From Candidatus Gottesmanbacteria bacterium CG_4_10_14_0_8_um_filter_37_24 (lineage in GTDB: Bacteria > Patescibacteriota > Microgenomatia > 2-02-FULL-39-11): a stretch of 25,864 bases of DNA. Under the pieces are notes generated by a model that was not told the origin of the DNA, did no database searches, and worked only from the letters and a program-made list of their open reading frames with translations. A program made the position numbers and the translations under genes. Where the stretch lies: NCBI GenBank assembly GCA_002785215.1, contig PFMK01000107.1:1-25864 (forward strand), in the 5' to 3' direction. Below are positions 1 to 7,592 of this stretch, in pieces (positions within the stretch are counted from its first letter, which is position 1; every line of letters starts with the position of its first letter).

Positions 1-92
1 TCTCCTTCGACAAGCTCAGGATTCGCTCAGGGTATCCGCAATATCGCATTCATCCACGAGTTTACACTCGTGGTTTTCTGCGAAGGCGGATA
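1..92. repeat. GC-rich extragenic palindromic repeat
   Basis: This stretch is clearly richer in G+C than the genes around it. It begins with CTTCGACAAGCTCAGG (5-20), which from memory resembles a short repeat scattered between genes in many CPR and Chloroflexota genomes. Behind it lies a nested inverted repeat: arms TATCCGC (33-39) and GCGGATA (86-92), then TCGCA (44-48) and TGCGA (79-83), then CCACGAG (54-60) and CTCGTGG (67-73) around a six-base loop. All three arm pairs are perfect, separated by small internal loops, so about 60 bases can fold into one long stem. The sequence has no stop codon in the frame of the downstream gene at 122. Its left end lies beyond the window edge. Confidence 0.7.
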
Positions 93-121
93 AAGATAGA
101 ATATACCCTCTATTAAAATCT

Positions 122-1168
122 TTGGTTATATACCTATTGATCTCATCTTATGCAATATATAACTATTTAATCAGTTATCAAAATCAAAGAATTGATAAGA
201 CTTCTCAGGATGAACTGTTTACTATAATTGGGCACGTCAGATCTCCTCATCACTATCTGCCTCTTACATGGAATTTCGATGTATATATCAAATTTGGTAT
301 TTTTCTAATATTATTTATGATATTTTATAAATATTATTATGAGGAATTTGATCCAAAATATAGAAAAGTTTTTAATATAATAATCTTACAAATTTCGATA
401 TTATGTTTCTTGAGCTTCGTTTTTACCCAACTTATACCTATATATTCAATATTAATTCTGCAGTTATTCAGAATGACTGTTATCGTTTACTGGATTTTTG
501 CTATAATCATATACAGCGCGTGTATCAAGTTATCTTTATATTCTAAGCTTCATTCCAAATTCAAGATTGTTATCGCTTTTATTCCTTTTTTTATCACAAC
601 CTTTAGTTCCACTCTCCTTTCCAGTAGAAGTTATATCTTTTTTTTAGTAATATCAGTCATTATTTCTTTGTTAATAATCAAAGCAAATAACAGGATAATT
701 AAATTATTTATAATAATCCTCATTTTATTAAATTTCTCTATACTTCACCGACACTTCAAGTTTGAATTTAAACAGAATTATCCTTATGAGACCAAAGAAA
801 CGCAATTAGCACAATGGATAAAAAACAATACTCCTTCCGACTCAATATTTTTAACTCCTCCGGATTTCTACGCCTTCAGGTTAAATGCAGAAAGAGCAAT
901 AATTGTAGATTGGTTAGTGATCCCGTTTGAAGAAAAAGGGATTACCGAGTGGATCCAAAGAATAAAAAACGTCTCAGGATTAGAAAATGAACCAAATAAA
1001 AATATTTCTGAATATAAAGTCCTGACGGGTTATAAAAAAATAGATGATAAAAGACTGTCTTATCTTCGCAGTTTATATAATTTCCAATATGTAATTAGCG
1101 AAAATACCTTTCCACTCAATCTGAAGATAGTATATAGAAATGAATTATATACCTTGTACGAAATTTAA
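122..1168 (+). CDS. C-terminal part of a polytopic membrane protein (DUF6798-like), 5' end uncertain
   Basis: The product is hydrophobic, with about six to seven membrane segments followed by a soluble tail from about residue 220. Recognisable blocks are VRSPHHYLP (about residues 39-47), QWIKNNTPSDSIFLTPPDF (about 232-250) and AERAIIVDW (about 258-266). They match my memory of DUF6798-type membrane proteins, which relate to glycan or GT-C proteins. In that family the PHH block sits well inside a protein of over 500 residues, so an N-terminal portion with several helices seems missing. The start is a TTG without a Shine-Dalgarno site, and the frame stays open through the palindromic repeat to position 2. 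The gene is therefore either 5'-truncated at the repeat or runs in from upstream with the repeat inside it. It converges on the methyltransferase ending at 1177. The real start is unknown; coordinates give the first plausible initiation codon. Confidence 0.6.
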   Translation: MVIYLLISSYAIYNYLISYQNQRIDKTSQDELFTIIGHVRSPHHYLPLTWNFDVYIKFGIFLILFMIFYKYYYEEFDPKYRKVFNIIILQISILCFLSFVFTQLIPIYSILILQLFRMTVIVYWIFAIIIYSACIKLSLYSKLHSKFKIVIAFIPFFITTFSSTLLSSRSYIFFLVISVIISLLIIKANNRIIKLFIIILILLNFSILHRHFKFEFKQNYPYETKETQLAQWIKNNTPSDSIFLTPPDFYAFRLNAERAIIVDWLVIPFEEKGITEWIQRIKNVSGLENEPNKNISEYKVLTGYKKIDDKRLSYLRSLYNFQYVISENTFPLNLKIVYRNELYTLYEI

Positions 1169-1176
1169 CTATTAAA

Positions 1177-1836
1177 TTACTTTTCCGCACAAATGAAAAA
1201 CTGTTTACCGAATATATAATGCAAAGGCCTGATTTTAAGATATGTCTTTAAAAGTAACGGCCAGAGCGGTAAAAAGCGTATTTTTGTGCTATATGGTAAA
1301 AAGGGGTGCACCACGGTATGGATTATATACTTATCTGCAAGAAGCACTTCTGTAATACTCGCATAGGTAAGTGGTACTTTATGATCAAAAAAATCCCAAT
1401 AAGAATTACCCACAAGACTTATATCAGGCTGCATCAGAAGCAGTCTTCCTTTTTTCTTCAAAACATAATTTGCCTCAAGTAAGAGTCTAAAAACCTCCTC
1501 CTTGGAATCTAAATGTTCCAGTAAGTTACTCATAAAAATTACATCTATACTTTCTTTGGGAAATAAATTTTTAAGATGTTTAACAGAGGAAATTATTACT
1601 TTCACTTTTCTGTCTGCATATTTTTTTATATCCTTATTGATGTCTACTGCAATTTTTTTTCTGCAATTTATATTATTTATAAATTCACACTGTCCTGCTC
1701 CTACATCTACTACTACATCACTTTCTTTGACAAATTTTTGTATAAAATCATGGCATAATACTTGCCAAAGCAGCTTTCTTCTGATTCTTTCATATTGATT
1801 GAACCGGGTATCATATAGTTTCTTTACATCAATCAT
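1177..1836 (-). CDS. Class I SAM-dependent methyltransferase
   Basis: This 219-residue Rossmann-fold methyltransferase shows motif I VDVGAGQ (43-49), an acidic post-I residue in AVDIN (D65) and the motif II/III region MSNLLEHL near 106-113, then LLEANYVLKKKGRLLLMQP. This is the Methyltransf_11/23 pattern common in glycan loci. The acceptor cannot be read from sequence; a sugar hydroxyl or lipid-linked glycan is inferred from context. The gene stands alone, convergent with the membrane protein ending at 1168 and divergent from the GT-C gene at 2024. A perfect TATAAT lies 7 bases before its ATG, suggesting a leaderless mRNA. The C-terminal half contains a WDFFDH block and a hydrophobic stretch around RFLPLWPLLLKTYLKI, which could help it sit at the membrane. 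Confidence 0.88.
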   Translation of the reverse strand: MIDVKKLYDTRFNQYERIRRKLLWQVLCHDFIQKFVKESDVVVDVGAGQCEFINNINCRKKIAVDINKDIKKYADRKVKVIISSVKHLKNLFPKESIDVIFMSNLLEHLDSKEEVFRLLLEANYVLKKKGRLLLMQPDISLVGNSYWDFFDHKVPLTYASITEVLLADKYIIHTVVHPFLPYSTKIRFLPLWPLLLKTYLKIRPLHYIFGKQFFICAEK

Positions 1837-1843
1837 GTTTGAG

Positions 1844-1849
1844 ATTATA
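1844..1849 (-). promoter_or_regulatory. Candidate -10 box for the methyltransferase at 1836
   Basis: On the minus strand the hexamer TATAAT ends 7 bases before the ATG at 1836, so transcription would begin at or next to the start codon and give a leaderless mRNA. No Shine-Dalgarno site is present between them. The region 17 bases further upstream reads TTCAAT, a weak -35 match. The -10 match is exact, but such hexamers are frequent in AT-rich DNA. Confidence 0.4.
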
Positions 1850-1949
1850 CTTCATTCTAAATAATTATTGAAGCTCAGAAGGCTAATAACCCTTGGAATC
1901 TCTTACAAATATGTATAGGCGTTTTGTAATCGTGTATATCATCACCATC

Positions 1950-2022
1950 AGGCGGGATCACGCTGAGGCGGGAAAATCCATCCGAAGCCCCAACTTAATT
2001 GAACGTAGGCGGATTAATTCCC
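1950..2022. repeat. GC-rich intergenic repeats and a hairpin before the gene at 2024
   Basis: The 187-base gap 1837-2023 becomes GC-rich in its last 80 bases. AGGCGGGA occurs at 1950-1957 and again at 1966-1973, and AGGCGGAT follows at 2007-2014; the last octamer also occurs in the repeat at the left edge (85-92 region). GGGAAAATCC (1970-1979) can pair with 2011-2022 (GGATT, two-base bulge, TTCCC), extended by GCC (1987-1989) with GGC (2008-2010). The folded arm ends one base before the ATG and would mask the only purine-rich stretch there. The remaining part, 1850-1949, shows no feature I can support. Confidence 0.45.
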
Positions 2023-2023
2023 A

Positions 2024-3460
2024 ATGAATAAGATCTTACTAATAATAATATTAATTCTTTCTTTATACTACAGATTTTGGGACGCTCCTCATAGGTATGG
2101 TATTGGTGGTGACGGTAGCAGAGATGCGCTAGTAGCTTTTGAAGCTATAAGACAGATACAACTACCGGCCACCGGACCATTCTCATCTATAGGTCCGATA
2201 ACCTTCGGACCTTGGTATTATTATTTAAACATTCTATCCTCAATAGTTATTCCATCTCCATGGGCACCCTGGATAGGAATAGGTATTGCCAGCTTAGGCA
2301 TGGTAATTGTCATGTACCGAATAGGAGTCTTGTTAAATCATACCAAACTGGGTCTAATATTAGCCTTATTAGCAGCATCATCTCCCGCTCAAATATCTTC
2401 AAGTACAAATTTACAACCTCATGCTTTGATTGGTTTTCTTACATCGTTGGTATTATATATATTTATTCAATTAGCACAGGAAAAAGAAAATATCAGATTA
2501 TTTACTCTTTGGGGTTTTATTATCGGAGTTTCAATTCTTACTCATTACCAAACAGTTGGTTTATTAACGCTTCCAATACTTTATTTTTTACTTAATAGAC
2601 GGATTATTTTTCTCTTACGATTTTTGTTTGGTTTTATAATTAGTTTAATTCCTACCTTATTTTTTGAATTAAATAACCATTGGTTTAACCTTCGCAATAT
2701 CATCGATTATCTTAGATTCGGACAATATCGGGTCTGGACCAGTAACCGATGGTTAACATACGCCGGTAAATTCTGGCCGGAATTTTGGAGTTTTGTTATA
2801 GGTACTCCTTTTGCTGTCAGTTTGTTCTTCATGACCGCATCAATAATTATTCTGAGTGTTATTTTTTTCAAAAAAAGAAAAGCTACTCCATTATTTTTGA
2901 TATTAATAAGCTTTTTAATTGAGGTTGTCATTCTTCGATATTATCGGGGTGAAAAGTTCTTCGGTTATCTGCAATTTTTCCACCCATACATTTACATAAT
3001 TACTGGATATGTATTTTTGATCTTAAGTAAAACACTAAAATATAAATTTATTTTATTTACGTTGATTGCGATCTATATTATTCTAACCATTCCAAATAGC
3101 TTGAAACACATGCAGTACGATCCGCTAAATTCTGACACTAGAATAAGAATTGATACGCTAAAAAATAACATCGCTTCCAGCAAATTCTCTACTTATTACT
3201 GCACCAAGGTTTATGACAAAGATAGAGTACAAGCTCTGCTTCTTATGCTATACATGAATAAAATGTATGATGAAAATGGTTACAAAATTGCTATATCAAA
3301 TCCTGCCTGTCATTCTTCAAGCTCAATTGAATTAAGTAATAACATCATTGATGTAAACAATTCATCTGAAGGCGCACTTCTGTCTGAAGGAATAATTCCC
3401 TTATCTCCAAGAGGTATTTATAATGAAGTTGCACGATGGTGGATGGATGAAAAACCGTAA
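2024..3460 (+). CDS. GT-C-type membrane glycosyltransferase (PMT_2/ArnT-like)
   Basis: The 478-residue protein is hydrophobic with roughly ten to eleven membrane helices and a soluble C-terminal tail of about 100 residues. The first helix is followed by a loop with the acidic motif GIGGDGSRDA (26-35), the position where GT-C enzymes such as PMT and ArnT carry catalytic or donor-binding acidic residues. Family knowledge says such enzymes move a sugar from a polyprenyl-phosphate donor onto an acceptor on the outer face of the membrane. The precise donor is not readable. Start: ATG with AGGCGG about 11 bases upstream, inside a potential hairpin. The gene is on the opposite strand from the main operon and ends 13 bases from the convergent gene at 3474; no terminator hairpin is visible between them. 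Two cysteines in the tail (about residues 393 and 429) might form a disulfide outside the cell. Confidence 0.85.
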   Translation: MNKILLIIILILSLYYRFWDAPHRYGIGGDGSRDALVAFEAIRQIQLPATGPFSSIGPITFGPWYYYLNILSSIVIPSPWAPWIGIGIASLGMVIVMYRIGVLLNHTKLGLILALLAASSPAQISSSTNLQPHALIGFLTSLVLYIFIQLAQEKENIRLFTLWGFIIGVSILTHYQTVGLLTLPILYFLLNRRIIFLLRFLFGFIISLIPTLFFELNNHWFNLRNIIDYLRFGQYRVWTSNRWLTYAGKFWPEFWSFVIGTPFAVSLFFMTASIIILSVIFFKKRKATPLFLILISFLIEVVILRYYRGEKFFGYLQFFHPYIYIITGYVFLILSKTLKYKFILFTLIAIYIILTIPNSLKHMQYDPLNSDTRIRIDTLKNNIASSKFSTYYCTKVYDKDRVQALLLMLYMNKMYDENGYKIAISNPACHSSSSIELSNNIIDVNNSSEGALLSEGIIPLSPRGIYNEVARWWMDEKP

Positions 3461-3473
3461 TTCACTATCTAAT

Positions 3474-4955
3474 TCAATAACCTAAAAAAGTGGATGCATC
3501 TAGAGTCAGAACATTAGCTGATTCTTTTAAATTTTCTGGAAGAGGATTTACATCTTCATAAAAAAAACTCAAATCCTGCCTATTTAAGATAAGCTTTAAA
3601 CCTATTCCATTTCCTAAAGCTAGGTATATTTGTCTTGAAGAACCATACTCGGGTATTTTTACTATTCCATTCTTAAAATAAACTATAGTATCTTTTGGAA
3701 TATCGGAATAGTTATTTTTAAAAAACACCACCACATTTTTTGCTTTTTCAGCGCTATTTATCACCCAATGAGTACGCCTTGCTAGATAAATTGAATTTGT
3801 GGCAACGATTAAATAAACGATTAGAGATAAAACAGATATTGCTTTTAATAAAATCTTATTATTTATACCTTTATATATGATTAGTCCTAAGATTAAAGAT
3901 AATCCGATCAAAGAAAAGGATTGTTCTGTAGCCAACCTGTGTAATGGAAAAACAATCAATGGTAAAAGTCCGATTATAAACCATAAAATTCCAAATACTA
4001 TTAATTTTGTATCAGTAAAAATATTCTTTCTTATTTGAATTAACAACACAGAAATTAAAACAAAAATGAATGATATAACAAATAATGGGAAAAATATGAA
4101 ATAAGTCCAACCATTGGTTTTTGCCACTTCCAAAAAAACATGGTTCAGTTTAAGTCCGGGACCAACAAAATCTATTAGAATATTTGGTGTAGAAAGCGAC
4201 CATAGTAAATACCAAAAAAGAATATTGATATTCTTAACACCAATAATCATTTTATATGAAGGGCTTGTTGGATAACCATAAAAGTAATGGCCTATGAGAT
4301 ATATGAAAGATATTAAAAGATAAGGAATAAAATCTTTAAATAATTTCCTGAGATTAATTTTTCTGGTATAGATATTTGTAATAAATAATATTCCCGGTAA
4401 TATAATAGCTGTTTCTTTTGACATCAAAGCAAATACTAAAAATAGAATTGAAAAGTGATAATTTATTATCTTATTGAATTTCAACCAACGAATATAATTA
4501 TCTACAGTCAACAGGCCAAAAAGCACAAAAAATAGTTCTTGAACATTTGCCGCAGAAAAAAGCGGGGCAATGTGAGTAGAGTTAATAGCAAAAAAAACAC
4601 ATGACAAAAGCGAAATAACATGATTATTTGTCAACAGCTTTACCAACCGATTTACCAAAATTATATTAAGAATAAACAAAATAAAATTTATTATATGATA
4701 ACCTAATGGATTGAAACCGAAAATTAATTTACCTATATAGAAGTACAACTGAGTGGAAATAGGGCGATAATATGGATATGATGCTTTATTTAAAATATTA
4801 AATGATTCGACTATCTGACGGAAACTTTGACTGTAAGACAGATGAATAAAATCATCTTGATAAAAATACGTAGTAAAGCCTGGGAAAAACAATATGAAGC
4901 AGAAGAAAACGATAAGAAAAATATTTATGTTATTTATTTTGAAATATTTCATCAT
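3474..4955 (-). CDS. GT-C-type membrane glycosyltransferase with a YQDD loop motif
   Basis: The 493-residue polytopic protein has about eleven to twelve predicted helices. The first helix is followed by TTYFYQDDFIHLS (28-40), whose Asp-Asp pair (34-35) matches the acidic motif of loop 1 in GT-C folds. Then come YYRPIS (62-67) and PLGYHIINFILFILN (83-97), a pattern seen in TMTC/PMT-related bacterial membrane proteins. MSKETAIILPG near 178-188 is another recurrent block of such proteins. The C-terminal 120 residues are soluble, probably outside the cell. The start codon lies 26 bases inside the upstream GT4 gene, so the two are translationally coupled. A second ATG follows immediately. It is the last gene of the long minus-strand operon. 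Sugar and acceptor are unknown. Confidence 0.85.
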   Translation of the reverse strand: MMKYFKINNINIFLIVFFCFILFFPGFTTYFYQDDFIHLSYSQSFRQIVESFNILNKASYPYYRPISTQLYFYIGKLIFGFNPLGYHIINFILFILNIILVNRLVKLLTNNHVISLLSCVFFAINSTHIAPLFSAANVQELFFVLFGLLTVDNYIRWLKFNKIINYHFSILFLVFALMSKETAIILPGILFITNIYTRKINLRKLFKDFIPYLLISFIYLIGHYFYGYPTSPSYKMIIGVKNINILFWYLLWSLSTPNILIDFVGPGLKLNHVFLEVAKTNGWTYFIFFPLFVISFIFVLISVLLIQIRKNIFTDTKLIVFGILWFIIGLLPLIVFPLHRLATEQSFSLIGLSLILGLIIYKGINNKILLKAISVLSLIVYLIVATNSIYLARRTHWVINSAEKAKNVVVFFKNNYSDIPKDTIVYFKNGIVKIPEYGSSRQIYLALGNGIGLKLILNRQDLSFFYEDVNPLPENLKESANVLTLDASTFLGY

Positions 4956-6009
4956 ATTTTTTAGCTAACAGCTTCCAATCAAACTTTGCGGCCTGGATTA
5001 TTGGCTTATTCCCAAAATTTATTGATAAAGCTGATTTGAGTGAGTTAGCATATCTTTTTATATCTTCCACATCGCAGTATAATCCTGCTTCACCAATTAT
5101 ATCTCTCCTGTTTTGATCATCAGGTGCAACTACAGGTAAATTACATGACATCGCCTCAAGGTATGCCAAACCAAAAGCCTCAGATTCTTTGCTGGGAAGG
5201 GAAAAAAGATCGCATGCATTGTAATAATGTACAATTTTATCGTGAGATACATATGGAACAAGAATGAATTTGTCTTCTAGAAGTTTTTTCCCTTTATATT
5301 CTATCTCACCTCTCAACGGCCCATCTCCTATAATAATCAAACTAACTTCAGGAATAATACTTACGGCTCTGATGAGCAAATCAATTCTTTTATAAGGAAG
5401 TAGGGCACTAACACACATTATTCGTGGTTTTGTTAAAGTTAGCTTTTCTACTTCTGGGTTTTGACTGAATTTCTTTGTATTTATTCCATTCGGAATGTAT
5501 TTTACGGAGATTTTACCTGAAATTTTTCCTGCCCATTTATATGCTTTTTTGGTAAGTGCTACAAAAACATCAGGCCTTCCCAAAATGATATTCAATTTAT
5601 CCTCAAATCCTATACCCGCATGCCCTGATATGAGTATCTTTTTTTTACTTAAGAATCGAATAAATCTGCATATAATACCTTGCGATCTTCCGTTTATCGG
5701 TATTATCCAGTCAAACTGCTCTTTTAAAAGATATGGAATACATTTAACTGTAAAAACAAAAACGCCAAAATAATACAGCCTGGTATTAATAAAATTCAAT
5801 AAAGGTGAATTACAAAATGAATAACTCTGATGAAAAAATTCCTTTATGCCTTTAATTTCCTGTACAGTATATCTCTCTTTCTTAGCTCTGCCTGTCTGAA
5901 ACACGGTAACGCTATGGGAATTTGACAGGTGGGTAGCCAGTTCATGAACAAACACTTCTGAACCTCTTTCCACAATACCGTTATGAATATTTAAAAATGC
6001 AATTTTCAT
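4930..6009 (-). CDS. Glycosyltransferase family 4 protein
   Basis: The 359-residue protein has the two-domain GT-B architecture of retaining GT4 enzymes. The N-terminal domain opens with MKIAFLNIHNGIVERGSEVFVHEL, the glycine-rich acceptor loop. The C-terminal nucleotide-sugar domain shows IPNGI (172-176), a conserved KR pair (207-208), IIGDGPLRG (227-234) and the EX7E motif with E277 and E285, followed by AMSCNLPVVAPD. It should add a sugar from an NDP-sugar to a lipid-linked glycan at the cytoplasmic face. The gene overlaps the upstream methyltransferase by ATGA (6006-6009) and the downstream GT-C gene by 26 bases, so all three are probably translated together. No Shine-Dalgarno site precedes its ATG, which fits re-initiation. 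Donor specificity cannot be told. Confidence 0.93.
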   Translation of the reverse strand: MKIAFLNIHNGIVERGSEVFVHELATHLSNSHSVTVFQTGRAKKERYTVQEIKGIKEFFHQSYSFCNSPLLNFINTRLYYFGVFVFTVKCIPYLLKEQFDWIIPINGRSQGIICRFIRFLSKKKILISGHAGIGFEDKLNIILGRPDVFVALTKKAYKWAGKISGKISVKYIPNGINTKKFSQNPEVEKLTLTKPRIMCVSALLPYKRIDLLIRAVSIIPEVSLIIIGDGPLRGEIEYKGKKLLEDKFILVPYVSHDKIVHYYNACDLFSLPSKESEAFGLAYLEAMSCNLPVVAPDDQNRRDIIGEAGLYCDVEDIKRYANSLKSALSINFGNKPIIQAAKFDWKLLAKKYDEIFQNK

Positions 6010-6761
6010 TTTTGAGCTACGATAATTAAGGATTGTCCGATAGGAATTTTTATAAAAGATTCAATTTTATTAAAAATCGGTACAACAAATTTCAGGAAAA
6101 AACCCGTCATTTTTGGAAGATTCTCTTTTTTAAATATTTTTCCTGCTAAAAACCACCAGAAAATTCCAATAAAATTAAAATACCTTATGTATTCTACTTT
6201 GTATCCAGATTTAGTTAATTTTGTAACTATGTCTTTTTTTGAATATCTTCTGTAATGTCCAAACGCCCTATCGAGCGATCCATATAGTTTCCCTAGCGCT
6301 GGTACAAATACTATTAACCGGCCATTTTCTTTAAGGATTTTATGTATATTAACAAGCGCTGCGAAATCATCTTTTATATGTTCTAATGTATTAACTGTAA
6401 TTATCGTTTCTATCCTCTTATTTGATAATATATCGATATCTCTTTTAGAGGCTTTCTCAATATCAAGTTTAAAAATTTCTATATTTTTTTGATTTTTGAA
6501 TTTACTCTTTAGAATTCGCAGGAAGTCATCGTTAATGTCACTGGCCACGACTAATTCTCTGTTTTGAAGTCGATTTACTATAAGTCCCAAGCCACTCCCT
6601 ACCTCCAGTATTCTCTCAGAAATATAAGGCTTAAACACAGAAAAAATCCAGTCTGCATAAACCTCACCTATCTCTAATTCCTTCAATCCGAAAATGTCAA
6701 AATTTTCAGTATCTTTTATTATTATTTTTGTCATATTATTTCTTGGAATATGAAAATACAT
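6006..6761 (-). CDS. Class I SAM-dependent methyltransferase
   Basis: The 251-residue protein has motif I LEVGSGLG (52-59), the acidic post-I residue in ASDIN (D75) and the VNTLEHI block (about 121-127), followed by LKENGRLIVFVP. The later stretch LYGSLDRAFGHYRRYSKKD is typical of UbiG-like methyltransferases found beside GT2 enzymes in glycan clusters. The C-terminal third holds a hydrophobic segment (FNFIGIFWWFLAG), so the enzyme may touch the membrane. The reaction is SAM-dependent methylation; a glycan or glycolipid acceptor is inferred. It shares an ATGA overlap with the following GT4 gene and starts 15 bases after the GT2 gene at 6777. An alternative start at Met10 exists; neither has a clear Shine-Dalgarno site. 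The motif region is unaffected by this choice. Confidence 0.9.
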   Translation of the reverse strand: MYFHIPRNNMTKIIIKDTENFDIFGLKELEIGEVYADWIFSVFKPYISERILEVGSGLGLIVNRLQNRELVVASDINDDFLRILKSKFKNQKNIEIFKLDIEKASKRDIDILSNKRIETIITVNTLEHIKDDFAALVNIHKILKENGRLIVFVPALGKLYGSLDRAFGHYRRYSKKDIVTKLTKSGYKVEYIRYFNFIGIFWWFLAGKIFKKENLPKMTGFFLKFVVPIFNKIESFIKIPIGQSLIIVAQK

Positions 6762-6776
6762 TTAGTAAATAATACT

Positions 6777-7592
6777 CTATAAAAATATCTTTCTTTTTAT
6801 TTCCTTTACAGGTGTAATAAACCAAGAAAAAAATTCATAAAAGTTTGATCGTCTTGTTGTAACATTAGGAACACCGTCTGTTTTTTTTAGGAATACTTCA
6901 GGGACTTTTTCTGGGTCTAATATTTTTAATCCTCTCTCAATTTTAAATTTATTCCGATTATACGTATTATGAAATGTCTGACTGGAACGAGCCAGATACA
7001 TTGCGTGAAATAATTTCCCTTTAGTAAAGTAATAATTTTCCTTACGATGTAATATTACTTCTTTACCCTGATTGTCATAATACCCTTCATATGGATAAAT
7101 TCCATCAATATGAAGACCGTTAATATTTTTGATATTTAAAAGCCTTATTACTAAATGTCCTTTTTTATCAAATATATTGTATGTTCCAACTGATTCTTTC
7201 TGGTAGTGATAAATATCTCCCAATAAGTCATATCTGCCGACTACTATTCCTTCGATACTTTTACCTCCATATTCAACGGTATTTCTAATTTCCCTACATA
7301 AGGAAAACGGATATATTTCATCACCATCAACTATCCATATCCAATCTGTATCTGTTTCCTCTAACTGTTTTTGTCGAAGTAAAGATATATCATGCTTATT
7401 TGAAATTTGCTTTTCTGAAAGATGTATTTTCTTGTTTTTTATAGATTTTATGATAGATAATGTCTTATCAGAAGAACCGGTATCATAAATTATCAATTTA
7501 TCAACAAAATCTACTACCGATTGTATCGCATACCATATGAACCTATCCTCATTCTTTACAATCATGTGAACGGTTATATTACTTCTGAACAT
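6777..7592 (-). CDS. Family 2 glycosyltransferase (WaaE-like subgroup)
   Basis: The 271-residue protein begins with the GT-A fold signature of the WaaE/KdtX-like GT2 subgroup: ITVHMIVKNEDRFIWYAIQS (6-25), then IIYDTGSSDKT (34-44) and the metal-binding VDGDE (88-92). Members of this subgroup add sugars such as glucose or heptose to lipid-linked or core glycans. A histidine-rich second half (HIDGIYPYEGYY, LFHAMYLARS) is typical of the acceptor side. No membrane segment is obvious. The gene begins 14 bases inside the flippase gene upstream and ends 15 bases before the methyltransferase. No Shine-Dalgarno site is seen. The donor is unknown. Confidence 0.88.
   Translation of the reverse strand: MFRSNITVHMIVKNEDRFIWYAIQSVVDFVDKLIIYDTGSSDKTLSIIKSIKNKKIHLSEKQISNKHDISLLRQKQLEETDTDWIWIVDGDEIYPFSLCREIRNTVEYGGKSIEGIVVGRYDLLGDIYHYQKESVGTYNIFDKKGHLVIRLLNIKNINGLHIDGIYPYEGYYDNQGKEVILHRKENYYFTKGKLFHAMYLARSSQTFHNTYNRNKFKIERGLKILDPEKVPEVFLKKTDGVPNVTTRRSNFYEFFSWFITPVKEIKRKIFL

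Noticed and set aside
1502..1798. Open frames on the plus strand over the methyltransferase (also 1576-1758)
   Set aside because: They are antisense to a gene with clear methyltransferase motifs and encode no recognisable domain.
5495..5773. Plus-strand open frames inside minus-strand genes (also 8006-8221, 9725-9949, 15810-16058, 17232-17450, 20562-20792, 22334-22519, 23179-23418)
   Set aside because: All are short, lie opposite well-supported genes, and show no domain or ribosome site.
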